A DNA stretch of 64,000 bases from Muribaculum intestinale (GTDB lineage Bacteria; Bacteroidota; Bacteroidia; Bacteroidales; Muribaculaceae): assembly GCF_002201515.1 (NCBI RefSeq), contig NZ_CP021421.1, forward strand, positions 2,790,001-2,854,000, read 5' to 3'. Of the stretch, positions 1 to 9,945 are shown piece by piece; position 1 is the stretch's first letter; each line of letters begins with the position of its first letter. The position numbers and the translations under genes are program-made. A model generated the notes under the pieces. It saw only the letters and a list, made by a program, of their open reading frames with translations, was not told the DNA's origin and searched no databases.

Positions 1-2583
1 TTTTGGTGTCCTCGGACCAATAATAAACAGGAAGAAGCCCAAGATATATCCGATTAGTAATTGAGATAGCCACCATGCTCCACAGAACCAAGTACGAAGT
101 AACGGTCCGAGCGTTAGAGGGCGTTTCCTATATTTGCCATGAGATTTTGTGATCCAATTGAATACCAAAGGAGGCAATAGATAAGCTATCAATACAACCG
201 AGAGCATACCAACAATGGTAACCTCAGCCAATGAATGGAGTGCCGGATGTTTTGCAAATATCAAAGTTCCGATTCCGATGAACATAATGAGAGCGGACAC
301 AAGAATCGAACTTTTGTAGGAAGCAAGCATCTTTTTCCTAAAAGCATATTCATAGCAACAGCCTTCGGTCATGAAGATTGTGTAATCATCTCCCTGTCCA
401 AAGATGAAAGTAGCGAGAATAATATTGACAATGTTGAATTGTATTCCGGTCATTCCCATAATTCCCAGAATCCAAATCCAACTGACTGCCATAGGCAGGA
501 ACGAGAGCAAAGCCAATTCAATGGAGGCAAAAGAAGCCCATAGGAAAAAGAACACAATCAAACTACAGGCCCATCCAATATAGCTGAAGTTGTCTGAGAG
601 GCCATTGGCAATAGCACTGTTCATACTTTGCACATCAAAGCAGAAATGGGACCCTTCGAGGCTATCAATCTTTTGACGGAGAACTTCCATTTTGTCTTTC
701 TGCACAGAAATCAGATTGACAACCCGGTATTTCCCATTTATACTGTCAATGCTGAGGTGCTGAGAATTAATGGAATTAAGAGGGCTAAAGAAGTCTTTGT
801 CTTGGAGGGCATATTCTCCTGATAGAATATCTTCAAAGGGAGAGAATGCTTTTTTCTGGAAGCCCTTTGTAAGTACCCCCTGCGTCAAGGAATCTGTCAA
901 AAGAGTTTTATGAGTCGCTATAAAATTAGTCCACCTTTCCAATCTTTCAGCTTGCTGTTTTGATGATGGTAGAAATTGCATGTCAGATTGATAAACGCTA
1001 TCAATCGAAGCAAGTTCTTGTTTGAGTTTGGGTCTTAACGCGGCATTGTTATCAATAGCCTCATCCAGCGTGTTTCCGGAGCTTACAACATATAAAGTTT
1101 CAGTGTTGTCTGAGTTATTGCTTGTCAGTTCCTTAAAATATACCATATCCGCTTTCTGACGGTCGGTCATGAAATTTATATGGCTCATATTAGAGTCAAA
1201 GTCTGTTTTGAGACTAAAATAGCCAAATATGACAGTGAGTAACACCACGCCAAGGACAACCCAACGTTTTTTTTCCGGTCTAATGTTGCTCAACCAATCT
1301 AGCCATTTGACAGAAATCTCATGTTGACGGTTTCCTTTTTTACGAACTGCATGAGGCAGAAATACAACGGTAAATAAAATGGTGCCAATAAGAATCAAAG
1401 CACTGAAAATCCCCAAATCGCGGAGAGCAGCCGCTTTCAATGGGACAAGTGCAACAAACGCTCCTACAGTGGTTATATTACCTATTATCAAGGGGGCTAT
1501 TATCTCTCTTAGCACTTGTTTCATCGAACCTGTGTGCGCAGTATGAGCTATCAGATGGAGCGGATAATTGACTGCAATACCGAGTATAATGCTTGATATT
1601 CCCACAACAATCAATGAAACACTACTATGAATCACCGATACCATCGCCATTGCGAACAACCATCCCCATCCAACCGAAATGACAATAAGGATAATGTTCC
1701 AAGCCTTTCTGAATACAATAATAAGTAACGCCACAATCAGAACTGCGGCAATTGCAATGGATAACAGACTGTCCTCTTTAATTTGTGTAGCATTGGCGAC
1801 TGCAATGGCCGGCCCCCCGATGTAATGAACAGTCACTCCTGAAAACTCGTTTTCAACCTCGTTTGCCCGTTCCGCAAGGAAATCCATTAAAACGGCATTG
1901 TTATGAGTTTCACTGTTTCCAAATGGAGATTCCATTAGAACCAAGGCGCGGCTCATATCCGGAGTAAAGATATAACCGTCATACATCTCAATATTATCTG
2001 CAGACTGGCCACTTTGAAGCCTACCTACGCAGGGAGAGAAAAGATTGAGCGGATCTCTTTGAAGATTTTCAGACAGCAATCCGGATGTGGGGAACATTAA
2101 CAGTTCCTTATCCTCTTCAAGCCGAGATAAAATATAGCCGGGGGTATTCAGCAGACTGTCCATTCTCGTATAATCTTCCTCGGAGAGGAAATAAGGGATA
2201 TTAGAATAGACGAAGTCGGTATATTCCGAAATCTTCTCCAAGTTGATTTGCGTAGTCAATTCCCTGACATATGCAGCAGAATCTTTTTCAGAGACGATAT
2301 TTTCAAAATAATCGATTGCTTCCACCATATCGTCAGGATTTGCATTAAGCGAATCTGACGCTTGAAATATGGCAATAATCTTACTTGCCCCCGACACATC
2401 TTGATAGACCTGCATCGCCTCCTGATGATTGCCTTCCAATGGAAGAAAATCCGAAATATCTTCTTTAAAATCCAGACGTAGCAACAGGCAGGAGAGGACT
2501 GACGTGACTATGATAAACGACAGAAGGCAAAACCTTCTGCGGCTCTGCATGAAGTCATGTATTTTGAGTGCAATCTTAGTCAT
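1..2583 (-). CDS. MMPL/RND-family lipid exporter (3' end beyond window edge)
   Basis: The reading frame is open from the ATG at 2583 to the window edge, 861 codons with no stop, so the C-terminus is missing or nearly complete. The N-terminus has one membrane segment (about residues 15-36), followed by a large periplasmic loop (about 37-260, with DFKEDISDFLP near its start) and then clustered membrane segments starting near residue 270. A second loop and a second membrane cluster follow, and the visible end (LLIGYILGFFLFIIGPR) is hydrophobic. This is the layout of 'predicted exporter' MMPL proteins found in aryl polyene clusters. I infer that it moves the finished polyene lipid across or out of the inner membrane. 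It is the most distal visible gene of the minus-strand operon, 15 bp after the hydrolase gene. Confidence 0.85.
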   Translation of the reverse strand, partial: MTKIALKIHDFMQSRRRFCLLSFIIVTSVLSCLLLRLDFKEDISDFLPLEGNHQEAMQVYQDVSGASKIIAIFQASDSLNANPDDMVEAIDYFENIVSEKDSAAYVRELTTQINLEKISEYTDFVYSNIPYFLSEEDYTRMDSLLNTPGYILSRLEEDKELLMFPTSGLLSENLQRDPLNLFSPCVGRLQSGQSADNIEMYDGYIFTPDMSRALVLMESPFGNSETHNNAVLMDFLAERANEVENEFSGVTVHYIGGPAIAVANATQIKEDSLLSIAIAAVLIVALLIIVFRKAWNIILIVISVGWGWLFAMAMVSVIHSSVSLIVVGISSIILGIAVNYPLHLIAHTAHTGSMKQVLREIIAPLIIGNITTVGAFVALVPLKAAALRDLGIFSALILIGTILFTVVFLPHAVRKKGNRQHEISVKWLDWLSNIRPEKKRWVVLGVVLLTVIFGYFSLKTDFDSNMSHINFMTDRQKADMVYFKELTSNNSDNTETLYVVSSGNTLDEAIDNNAALRPKLKQELASIDSVYQSDMQFLPSSKQQAERLERWTNFIATHKTLLTDSLTQGVLTKGFQKKAFSPFEDILSGEYALQDKDFFSPLNSINSQHLSIDSINGKYRVVNLISVQKDKMEVLRQKIDSLEGSHFCFDVQSMNSAIANGLSDNFSYIGWACSLIVFFFLWASFASIELALLSFLPMAVSWIWILGIMGMTGIQFNIVNIILATFIFGQGDDYTIFMTEGCCYEYAFRKKMLASYKSSILVSALIMFIGIGTLIFAKHPALHSLAEVTIVGMLSVVLIAYLLPPLVFNWITKSHGKYRKRPLTLGPLLRTWFCGAWWLSQLLIGYILGFFLFIIGPRTPK

Positions 2584-2598
2584 TTGGAAGTATCTTTA

Positions 2599-3438
2599 TC
2601 AGAATATTGTCTTTATCCAGTTTAGGAATGCTTCTTTCCATTCCCTGCATTCAGCAGAACCCTTTGTTTCAGATGCACCAAATCCATGTCCTCCTGTCTC
2701 AAACAAAAGATATTGATGAGGAATGTTCTTTGACGTGAGAGCCGAATCCAACAATACAGAATTGTGGTAATCCACAATAGGGTCATCCTTACAATTCACC
2801 AAAAAGACAGGCGGACAATCTTCCGGAACATGTCTTTCTAGTGAAAGTAAATTCTTTAATTCCGGGTCATTCTGTTTATTATCACCCAATAATCCTCTGC
2901 GAGACCTTTTATGAACGCATTTTTCAGTCATGGTAACAACAGGGTATATCGGAACAATAAAATTCGGTCGATATTGCGGATCAAATAGTTCTGCAGAAGA
3001 CATTACGAGATGTCCACCTGCTGAAAATCCCATGGCCCCAATTTTAGTAGAATCCACCCCAAACTCACTTGCGTTCTCTCTTACTTTTTTTTTAGCCTGT
3101 CGTAAATCATCTTGTGGGGCCGGATAAAGATTTCCTCTAAATAGATACCGATGATGGAATATAAATGCGGGGACATAGGCAGTTCGATAGTCCAAAACAA
3201 ACGCAGAAATTCCGTTATTGTTGAGCCATTTAGCCACTTCATGCCCCTCGGTTTCGCTATCATGCCAAAAGTAACTCCCACCGGGACATACAATAATCCC
3301 GATATTATTATCGCCATTGACTATATAAGGAGTTAGCTTTACCTTTTTATGGCAATCTGTATTTTCCCATATATTAATTTTGGCAAAACAGTTGATTGTC
3401 ATTATTATTGCAGCTATTATGGAGGTGATTCTCTTCAT
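2599..3438 (-). CDS. secreted alpha/beta hydrolase (esterase/acetylxylan-esterase-like)
   Basis: The 279-residue protein starts with a signal peptide (MKRITSIIAAIIMTINCFA). It has the nucleophile elbow GFSAGGHL (Ser about residue 142), an oxyanion region CPGGSYFW, a late Asp (KDDPIVD) and a late His (ETGGHGFG), which is a full Ser-Asp-His set. The overall layout is that of the BD-FAE/Axe1 esterase group. It lies inside the polyene operon, 5 bp from the oxidoreductase gene, so it may release or trim an acyl ester in the periplasm. The substrate cannot be read from sequence. A hydrolase of this kind is not a standard part of aryl polyene clusters, so it may be a local addition. Confidence 0.8.
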   Translation of the reverse strand: MKRITSIIAAIIMTINCFAKINIWENTDCHKKVKLTPYIVNGDNNIGIIVCPGGSYFWHDSETEGHEVAKWLNNNGISAFVLDYRTAYVPAFIFHHRYLFRGNLYPAPQDDLRQAKKKVRENASEFGVDSTKIGAMGFSAGGHLVMSSAELFDPQYRPNFIVPIYPVVTMTEKCVHKRSRRGLLGDNKQNDPELKNLLSLERHVPEDCPPVFLVNCKDDPIVDYHNSVLLDSALTSKNIPHQYLLFETGGHGFGASETKGSAECREWKEAFLNWIKTIF

Positions 3439-3443
3439 TTCGT

Positions 3444-4937
3444 TTAAATTTTATTGATAAGATAATCCTTGCCAAGAATCGCTTCACAAGTTTGTACTGC
3501 GGTCAATGTCACGCCACAAAAGCCATGCATATTTATACTTTGTCCTGTAAGAAACAAGTTGGGAATCTTGGTACGCAAGGGAATAAATGGAATGGCATCA
3601 TTACAATCTTTGCGCAAACCACACATAGCTCCATGCCTAACACCCGTAAAATCGTGGATTGTTAAAGGCGTGGCGGAATCTATGTACTCCACCGCTTCTC
3701 TAAGACTTGGATATATCTCAGATAATTTGTCTAATATGAATTCTATTAGTTTATTCTTGAAGGTATAGTAATCCTTATCCCTTGCTCCTTTGACGTTCTT
3801 TTCCCATTGTTCTACTTCAGACCATCTCAAAGGAGCCACAACGTTGAGTGTTTCTGCGAATTTTCCTTGATTGACAACAGGTGGTGTCATATACATAAAC
3901 CGCTTTATATCAGCACAGGATTCATCTTCCCATGTCGTATCGTAATTTTCCAAATAGAAACCAATACGATTACTGTATTCTATCTTATCTTTTTTAAGCC
4001 GGATATTTACGATAAAGGATGAGATTGAATCTTCTTTTATGGAAATAAAAGACTTGTAGGCATTTGACAAAAGTCTGGGGTTATCTATAAGTGATTCCAA
4101 CTCATTCACAGGGGAGGCCAATACAAAAGTATCCCCTTTGAGAATATTGCCATTGTCAGTAAGAATACTGGTAACTTCTTTATTGTCAGAATTTATCTTG
4201 ATTACCTTACTATTGACAAGAATTTTCCCTCCATGATTTGTTATAACAGACGTCAAAGCATTTGCAAGAGTCTCATAACCTCCGGCGATTCGGCAAGCAC
4301 CATTAAAGAATATAGTGGAAATTGAGGAGTGTAAAAATGCCGGGGTGACATTCGCTTCACCGGCATATAGAACATTCAGTGCGCCCAATAAGGCTACCAG
4401 CCGATTATCGTCGATATATTTAGAAATAAATTTATTCGCAGGAAGGTTGAAATCAACATTCCCAACGGTATTTAATCCACGGTCAGCCCGAAGATGGAAC
4501 AAATCCATTTGCTCCATAACCTCGTCCACCTTATTTTGATAATTCTGTAAATTGCTCTTTTCTTCCGGGAAAATCTTTGAGAGGGATTCTACAAATCTCT
4601 CTCTGTACATTGAGAATGTTTGGGTTGTTTTATCTTTATCTACAAATACTTCAATGCTGTTTGTGGCATCAAGATCATGAATGTTAAGCATCTCTGAAAT
4701 ACCGAGATAATCAAAGATTCTTCTTATATTACCGCCTTCGTGCATACCTCCAAAGATATGCATTCCTGTATCAAATATTGCATTGTCACGGCAATAGCTT
4801 TGTAGGCATCCTCCAACACGTGGATTCTTTTCTACAACAGTGACATCAAGCCCCTCTTTTGCAAGAATGGCTGCACATACAAGACCACCAAGTCCGGCAC
4901 CAATTATTATGACCTTTTGTTTAGACATTCCTTTCAA
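3444..4937 (-). CDS. CrtI/phytoene-desaturase-like FAD oxidoreductase
   Basis: The 497-residue protein has an N-terminal dinucleotide-binding motif (IIGAGLGGLVCAAILAKEG) ending in an acidic strand (VVEKNPRVGG). Near the C-terminus is the family's FAD-closing motif (NLFLTGQSINMHGFCGV). This is the carotenoid desaturase/isomerase-like amine oxidase fold. In polyene clusters such enzymes are proposed to act on the conjugated chain (isomerisation or redox tuning); that role is inferred. The start could be residue 1 (4937) or the Met at residue 4 (4928). The beginning overlaps the upstream glycosyltransferase gene by 17 bp, which suggests translational coupling. Confidence 0.85.
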   Translation of the reverse strand: MKGMSKQKVIIIGAGLGGLVCAAILAKEGLDVTVVEKNPRVGGCLQSYCRDNAIFDTGMHIFGGMHEGGNIRRIFDYLGISEMLNIHDLDATNSIEVFVDKDKTTQTFSMYRERFVESLSKIFPEEKSNLQNYQNKVDEVMEQMDLFHLRADRGLNTVGNVDFNLPANKFISKYIDDNRLVALLGALNVLYAGEANVTPAFLHSSISTIFFNGACRIAGGYETLANALTSVITNHGGKILVNSKVIKINSDNKEVTSILTDNGNILKGDTFVLASPVNELESLIDNPRLLSNAYKSFISIKEDSISSFIVNIRLKKDKIEYSNRIGFYLENYDTTWEDESCADIKRFMYMTPPVVNQGKFAETLNVVAPLRWSEVEQWEKNVKGARDKDYYTFKNKLIEFILDKLSEIYPSLREAVEYIDSATPLTIHDFTGVRHGAMCGLRKDCNDAIPFIPLRTKIPNLFLTGQSINMHGFCGVTLTAVQTCEAILGKDYLINKI

Positions 4938-6438
4938 TCCTATTTTTCAAGTTATCGTAAATAGTTTGGTATTCTCCACGCAGGTTTTTGGCCTGTGCCC
5001 GTAGAGTTGTCCCCAAAGAGGTCAAATCTTCTTGATTCATCCTTTTCCCTATTTTCAGCCATATTGGCCACCTCTTTATAAGCCATCCATGTTTCGGCAT
5101 AACCTTCCCTGTCCCATAAACAACAAGAGGCAAAATATCCAGATTCAGAGTGTTAGCAATATGGAATACACCTTTGTGGAATCGGTTAATTTCCTCCGCT
5201 TCTGATCTCGTACCCTCTGGAAAAACTGAAATTGAGTATCCTCTATCCACCAACTCTTGCAACTTGGGCAAAAGTTTTTCCAATCCCACTGAGACGGGAT
5301 AGTATTCCGCACACCGAACAATGGCACCAAATATAGGATTTTTCCACACCCAATCGTTTGTCAGAAATATTATCCTGTTTGTCTGACTCAATTGAACCAT
5401 TAAATCTAATTGACTCTGATGGTTGCATATAATCAATGCAGGTTTCTTAAAGTCTTCACCTGATTTATTATCTACTTTTACTTTCGCACCGAACAAACCG
5501 AGTAACTTAACAACTGTCTTACTGAATGTTGTCACGACATTATGCAGTTTATAAGATGGTTTCCCTGTCAGTTTAGTATAACAAGCCTTTCCGAATGCAA
5601 TGGGGGTTATTGTGAGAGCTCCGACAAGATACACAATGTAGGTGGTAATTGTAAATAAGCCCGTTTTCAGACTTCTGTACAAGAAACATGGAATACCGTA
5701 AATCACAGCTAAAACACACAGTATCGTGTTCAAGATTGAAATTCTTGTAAAATCAAGGCCGGGTCTAAAATGGGAGACCCGTTCTTCCGGTTTTGGGTAG
5801 AAGACATTTATCGGCTTTGAAATTAGCTTTACACCGTGCCACGAGGCAAATACCAACAATTCAAGCTCCGCCTCATAACGTGAGGTTAAGAAAGATAACC
5901 CTTTTAACTTTTTGAGTGGATAAAGCCTATAACCAGTTTGTGTATCAGGTAGTCTATGCAACGTCTGAACACAAAACCAAAAATTACTAAAGGAATTTGC
6001 AAACGAGCTTCCTTTAGATCTGACAACCCCGGTTAAATCACGGGACCCGACAATCAGACATCCCGGATGTTCGATGTTGGCATCCAAGAACAGAGGAATA
6101 TCTTCAGGATAGTGTTGCCCATCTGCATCAAGAGTTATCGCATAAGCGAAACCCAAATCCAAAGCTTTCCTAAACCCTCTTCTCAATGCCGACCCTTTTC
6201 CTTCATTCTTAGGAGAATTGATAATTGTTATTCCGGCAATACGTTCCAAACATTCTTTTGTCGAATCGGCAGAACCGTCATTCACTACAATTACGTCATC
6301 ACAGTGGAGAAGCGTTCGCCCCACCACGTCTGCAATAGTACCCTCATTATTATAAACTGGTATTATCACACAGATGCCTCTGTCATGCAATGACTGTTTG
6401 TAATGAGAGTTTGGCATAGGTTGTATCATCATCAGCAA
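4921..6438 (-). CDS. GT2 glycosyltransferase fused to PlsC-type acyltransferase
   Basis: This is a two-domain protein of 505 residues. Residues about 20-240 are a GT-A family 2 (DPM1-like) glycosyltransferase with IPVYNNEGTI, VVNDGSADST and the DADGQ metal-binding motif. A membrane patch follows (about 240-290). Residues about 320-500 are a 1-acylglycerol-phosphate acyltransferase-like domain with NHQSQLD (the H-x4-D motif) and FPEGTRS. The same fusion is typical of aryl polyene clusters (compare ApeJ) and is thought to attach sugar and acyl groups while anchoring the polyene. Possible starts are at 6438, 6432, 6429 and 6417, all overlapping the upstream dehydratase gene. Confidence 0.9.
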   Translation of the reverse strand: MLMMIQPMPNSHYKQSLHDRGICVIIPVYNNEGTIADVVGRTLLHCDDVIVVNDGSADSTKECLERIAGITIINSPKNEGKGSALRRGFRKALDLGFAYAITLDADGQHYPEDIPLFLDANIEHPGCLIVGSRDLTGVVRSKGSSFANSFSNFWFCVQTLHRLPDTQTGYRLYPLKKLKGLSFLTSRYEAELELLVFASWHGVKLISKPINVFYPKPEERVSHFRPGLDFTRISILNTILCVLAVIYGIPCFLYRSLKTGLFTITTYIVYLVGALTITPIAFGKACYTKLTGKPSYKLHNVVTTFSKTVVKLLGLFGAKVKVDNKSGEDFKKPALIICNHQSQLDLMVQLSQTNRIIFLTNDWVWKNPIFGAIVRCAEYYPVSVGLEKLLPKLQELVDRGYSISVFPEGTRSEAEEINRFHKGVFHIANTLNLDILPLVVYGTGKVMPKHGWLIKRWPIWLKIGKRMNQEDLTSLGTTLRAQAKNLRGEYQTIYDNLKNRIERNV

Positions 6439-6751
6439 TCACGGCTTGTACCTTGAACTGATTGTCTTCTTGCTTAATTTTATTTAATGAGACTCTTATT
6501 GGTTTGTCTGTCGGAGTTAGAACGGAAACAAATTTCGCATTTTTCACTCCCGAAATTCTCAATGTCCTATTAAGACAATCCTCCAAAAGTTCTTTTGTCA
6601 TTTGAATCTGGCAAACGCCTGGAGTAATAGGCATTCCCGGAAAATGGGCGGCGTATATTACGCATGAAGGAATAAGGGTGATTATATATGTAGTCACCTC
6701 GCCGACAGTTTCCTTATTGATGATTTTATATAAATTCCTATTCAGTTTCAT
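6383..6751 (-). CDS. hotdog 3-hydroxyacyl-ACP dehydratase, FabZ-like (ApeI-type)
   Basis: The 122-residue protein carries the FabZ-type signature HFPGMPITPGVCQIQM, with the catalytic His in HFPG and the helix that follows. The length fits a single hotdog domain. The FabA/FabZ acidic residue in the helix is not obvious: the sequence gives Gln at that place (VCQIQ). The dehydratase may therefore work as a heterodimer with the second hotdog protein at 12304-12777, as shown for ApeI/ApeP in other aryl polyene systems. That pairing is inference here. It overlaps both the upstream secreted-protein gene (14 bp) and the downstream glycosyltransferase gene. Confidence 0.8.
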   Translation of the reverse strand: MKLNRNLYKIINKETVGEVTTYIITLIPSCVIYAAHFPGMPITPGVCQIQMTKELLEDCLNRTLRISGVKNAKFVSVLTPTDKPIRVSLNKIKQEDNQFKVQAVIADDDTTYAKLSLQTVIA

Positions 6752-7169
6752 TTGCCGGTTGAAAAGAATATTTGATTTTGCGTTTTGTATTTAGGTATTC
6801 TTGTGAACCCTGATGCATAGCTTTAAAGATATTCTTAAAGTCTCCGCTCAGTGACCTCTTGATATACCACTTGTTCATCTTGTCAGTTATACTGTGTATT
6901 TTAACCTTGTCCTTTTTCTCATCGTAGCTTATATCCATCAGAGAAATGCCAAATTCATTGATTACACTCGCATCTACATGTCCTTCTGATGGCTTGTGCA
7001 TAATCATTAGTCCGCTAAGATAGGCTTTAGGCATTTCTATGACAATCTCATACCGGGATCTCTGACCTACCGAGTCAGGATATGCAAGAACCGGACTCTG
7101 CGAAAATACAAAGCCATGGCAACTCAACAGTATTAGTAGTAGACTAATTAATCTTAAACTGCGAAGCAT
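6738..7169 (-). CDS. secreted protein of unknown function in polyene operon
   Basis: A 143-residue protein with a signal peptide (hydrophobic core SLLLILLSCHGFVFS). The signal region contains LLSCHG, but a strict lipobox is not clear. The mature part looks beta-rich with no cysteine and no catalytic motif that I recognise. Its start overlaps the end of the LolA-like gene by 26 bp, and its end overlaps the dehydratase gene. Small exported proteins sit beside LolA and MMPL genes in other aryl polyene loci, so a part in envelope transport of the product is the best guess. Confidence 0.6.
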   Translation of the reverse strand: MLRSLRLISLLLILLSCHGFVFSQSPVLAYPDSVGQRSRYEIVIEMPKAYLSGLMIMHKPSEGHVDASVINEFGISLMDISYDEKKDKVKIHSITDKMNKWYIKRSLSGDFKNIFKAMHQGSQEYLNTKRKIKYSFQPANETE

Positions 7170-7764
7170 TTATCGGAGTGTTCTTTTTTATATTTTTCAA
7201 TTCGATCAATGTACTATCTCCATTCTTCTCGTGCATTTCAACCTTCGTAACTAATTTGAGTTTTGTGTCGTAATGCAAAAGGATGGAAGTAAACATCTGT
7301 TTCATCTCCTTTTTCTGAGGAATCAGAGTAACGATGTAATAGTTGCTCTTGTGGATAACGGACGATTTGAAGTCTGCTTTATCTGTCAGCACTTTCCCCA
7401 AGACACTATTCATCATGATTCTTGCAATTTCCTTGAACATCTTGTTTTTGTTCACATCAATCACATCACTATGATTGCCTTTTTTGACCGTTACCTTATT
7501 GTTATTGAGGATGAATGTGTAAGTGTATGGAGTGTTATATTGCCACCGCAGCATATTTGGTTGCTCACACCACATCTGACCTCTGGAGACCATTTTGTCG
7601 CCAAGCATTTTCAACGATTTTGTCTGGGCAAAATCACACTGCATAGTTTTTATTGAAGCTGCCGCAGCACTAATTTCTTTCAGTGCCTGAGCTTGATTGA
7701 AATTCTGGGCAAACGCAACCCCGAGCGTCAAACACAAAGTCAACAATATTATTATCTTTCTCAT
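7144..7764 (-). CDS. LolA-like periplasmic lipid carrier
   Basis: The 206-residue protein has a signal peptide (to about residue 19, AFA-QN). It follows the outer-membrane lipoprotein carrier pattern: a long N-terminal helix (AAAASIKTMQCDFAQTKSLK), then beta strands with SRGQMWCEQPNMLRWQY, matching the LolA 'G.L....P...RW.Y' core. The housekeeping lolA is usually elsewhere, so this copy most likely serves the polyene operon, ferrying lipid-linked polyene between membranes together with the MMPL protein. That role is inferred from position. Confidence 0.82.
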   Translation of the reverse strand: MRKIIILLTLCLTLGVAFAQNFNQAQALKEISAAAASIKTMQCDFAQTKSLKMLGDKMVSRGQMWCEQPNMLRWQYNTPYTYTFILNNNKVTVKKGNHSDVIDVNKNKMFKEIARIMMNSVLGKVLTDKADFKSSVIHKSNYYIVTLIPQKKEMKQMFTSILLHYDTKLKLVTKVEMHEKNGDSTLIELKNIKKNTPINASQFKIN

Positions 7765-7768
7765 GATT

Positions 7769-8155
7769 TTATGGTTTAGAAATGATAAAGCAGCCCGCCA
7801 CTATCAATGCAACTCCAATCCATTTATTGAGGTTGACATCTTCGTGGAAAATCCACGCTGCAGCCAATAGTCCAAAAACGTAGCTTAAACTGACCAAAGG
7901 ATAGGCCATACTGAGAGGAAATTTCTTTATGATATACATCCACAAAAGGCTGGCTCCTCCGAAGCATATTCCGGAAAGGGCAAACTGCCAGTTAAGTAAA
8001 GCCGACCTCCAAAAAGCTGCATTCCATCCGAATGGTTCCATCTTCATCAAGCCTATCTTCAAGAAAACTTGACCAAAGGCAAGGATTGCACTCTGAATCA
8101 AAGCAAGCAGAAACAAACCATAAGTGGAGAGGTTAAACAGTAACGAATTATTCAT
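7769..8155 (-). CDS. EamA/SMR-like four-helix membrane protein
   Basis: The 128-residue protein has four predicted membrane helices (roughly residues 10-30, 50-72, 80-98, 107-125) and a motif resembling EamA/SMR half-transporters (PLSMAYPLVSLSYVFGLLAA, WIGVALIVAGCFII). It overlaps the ketosynthase gene by 8 bp and lies 4 bp upstream of the LolA-like gene. It is the size of ArnE/EmrE-type proteins that work as dimers and may flip a lipid intermediate. The substrate is unknown. Confidence 0.7.
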   Translation of the reverse strand: MNNSLLFNLSTYGLFLLALIQSAILAFGQVFLKIGLMKMEPFGWNAAFWRSALLNWQFALSGICFGGASLLWMYIIKKFPLSMAYPLVSLSYVFGLLAAAWIFHEDVNLNKWIGVALIVAGCFIISKP

Positions 8156-9938
8156 TGCCTTCCTCCTTTCCTATTTTATGCTTTGATACAATTACACTTC
8201 TAGAAATTACTTCAGCAGGAACCTTTATTCCGGCAAATTCAAAAATTTGACGAAAATGTTCGGGACAATAGTCATGCAGTCCCACGAGTATATTCTCTGC
8301 CTTCCCTTCCGAAATCAGTTGTTTGGCATCGGATATTGCTAAATCCCAAGAATCTTCTCCCTGCGAATAGGTGATGTTATACCCATGACATTTCAGACGA
8401 GTGGCCAATGTTCCAGCAATAGTATTATGTGTACTCTGCATAAACAAAGTAGGACTAAGCCCTTCTTCTCCCTCTTCTTCTATGTGATTGAGAATTTTCT
8501 CTCCCTGATCAAGCATTCCATATGCGGTCCCGATGACAATGGCATCTGGTTTTTGGATACCTGCTGATTCAATCGCCTGCATGGAAGTCAAGATTGCTGC
8601 TTTCATGATTTTACTCATTCGGCGAGCCTCCATGGCTGTCACATATTTTTTGACATCAGACAAGTCCTCGGTGTTTGTAATCTCATGAATGGAGGAAATT
8701 CCATATTCAGCTGAGTCTTTTACATCATCCAGAAGGACGGGAGTACGAGACAAAATCAGTGAAGATTCGTTTCCTCCGAAACCAAAGGAGTTACACATTA
8801 CATTGTGTAACTCAACGTTTTGTTGCCCTTTGGAGGGGATAATGCAATCCTCTGAACTTTGTTGCCAGCGGAGATTCGCCGGAATGAAGTTATTGTGCAT
8901 CGACAACATGCAAATAACTGTTTCAATACTCCCTGAGGCGGACGTTGTATGGCCTGTAAAAGCTTTGGTACTTGATACTGGAGGATAGGACTCGCCAAAG
9001 ACTCTAAGTATAGCCTGAGACTCACTTCTGTCATTGTCGGGAGTACCAGTGCCGTGAGCATTGATATAATCAATCTCTGACGGGTTAATGCCACTCATCG
9101 CAATGGCATCGGTCATTGCAAGGTATGCTCCCTCTCCATTCTCAGACGTCGCTGTCTGGTGGAAAGCATCGCATCTGTTGCCATATCCTGCTATAAATAC
9201 GATAGGATTACATCCTTTTCGCATAGATAGGTCTTTTGCCCGCTCCAAAACGACGTAGGCAGCTCCTTCTCCCAAGTTAAGTCCATGACGGTTACTGTCA
9301 AAAGGATGGCAACTGTCGTAATCCAATATCATTAGGCTGTTAAAACCATTGAGATGGAATCGACTTAGAGCTTCGCTTCCTCCGGCAAGGACAATATCAA
9401 CTTTATCGGCCAACAATAATCGGGAACCAAGAATAATGGCATTCAATGCGGATGAGCAAGCCGTGGAAATCGTAATCAAATCGGCTTCTATACCACATAA
9501 TTCAGCTATCTCTTTAGTATTGTTTCCACAATCATGTTGTCTTACATACCGGGCTTTCCCCTTATCTGAAAGCATTTGCGGATAATGCCGCTCGGTTACA
9601 TCCATACCACCGACAGTTGTCCCCGATATGAGAGCAACTCTTTTCCCGGCTAAATCTTCTTTCTTTAGTACAGAAGATTTCATTGCCTGTTTCAAAGCGA
9701 TAGCACCAAGCAGCGATGTTCTACTTACTTCTCTGTCTGTGGGTAGCCCAAGAATATCTTTCATTTGATTGTCAGAAAGCTTGACCTCTCCGACAGGAAG
9801 CTCTTTATGAATTGATTCAAGATACTTAATCTGTGAGATTCCATGTTCCTCCTTCTTCAAGGAAGACAGCACGGATTCACAATCCACACCTATTGCGCAG
9901 ATTATACCCTGACCTGTTATGGCTATGCTTTGTGGCAT
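8148..9938 (-). CDS. beta-ketoacyl-ACP synthase fused to chain-length-factor-like domain
   Basis: I place the start at the ATG at 9938 (MPQSIAITGQG), giving 596 residues. The longer frame to 10040 would run 95 bp into the ACP gene. Residues about 1-390 are a FabF-type ketosynthase with active Cys in TACSSA and two His in NAHGTGT and GHTTSA. Residues about 400-560 match the Ketoacyl-synt_2 (PF13723) pattern: RRMSKIMK, SPTLFMQSTHNTIAG, TYSQGEDSW. In proteobacterial aryl polyene clusters such a half is a separate partner of the ketosynthase; here the two are one chain. It follows the ACP gene by 7 bp. Confidence 0.85.
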   Translation of the reverse strand: MPQSIAITGQGIICAIGVDCESVLSSLKKEEHGISQIKYLESIHKELPVGEVKLSDNQMKDILGLPTDREVSRTSLLGAIALKQAMKSSVLKKEDLAGKRVALISGTTVGGMDVTERHYPQMLSDKGKARYVRQHDCGNNTKEIAELCGIEADLITISTACSSALNAIILGSRLLLADKVDIVLAGGSEALSRFHLNGFNSLMILDYDSCHPFDSNRHGLNLGEGAAYVVLERAKDLSMRKGCNPIVFIAGYGNRCDAFHQTATSENGEGAYLAMTDAIAMSGINPSEIDYINAHGTGTPDNDRSESQAILRVFGESYPPVSSTKAFTGHTTSASGSIETVICMLSMHNNFIPANLRWQQSSEDCIIPSKGQQNVELHNVMCNSFGFGGNESSLILSRTPVLLDDVKDSAEYGISSIHEITNTEDLSDVKKYVTAMEARRMSKIMKAAILTSMQAIESAGIQKPDAIVIGTAYGMLDQGEKILNHIEEEGEEGLSPTLFMQSTHNTIAGTLATRLKCHGYNITYSQGEDSWDLAISDAKQLISEGKAENILVGLHDYCPEHFRQIFEFAGIKVPAEVISRSVIVSKHKIGKEEGNE

Positions 9939-9945
9939 GATAGGA

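Noticed and set aside
235..822. Two plus-strand frames near the left edge
   Set aside because: The minus-strand MMPL frame is open through the whole region with matching membrane segments.
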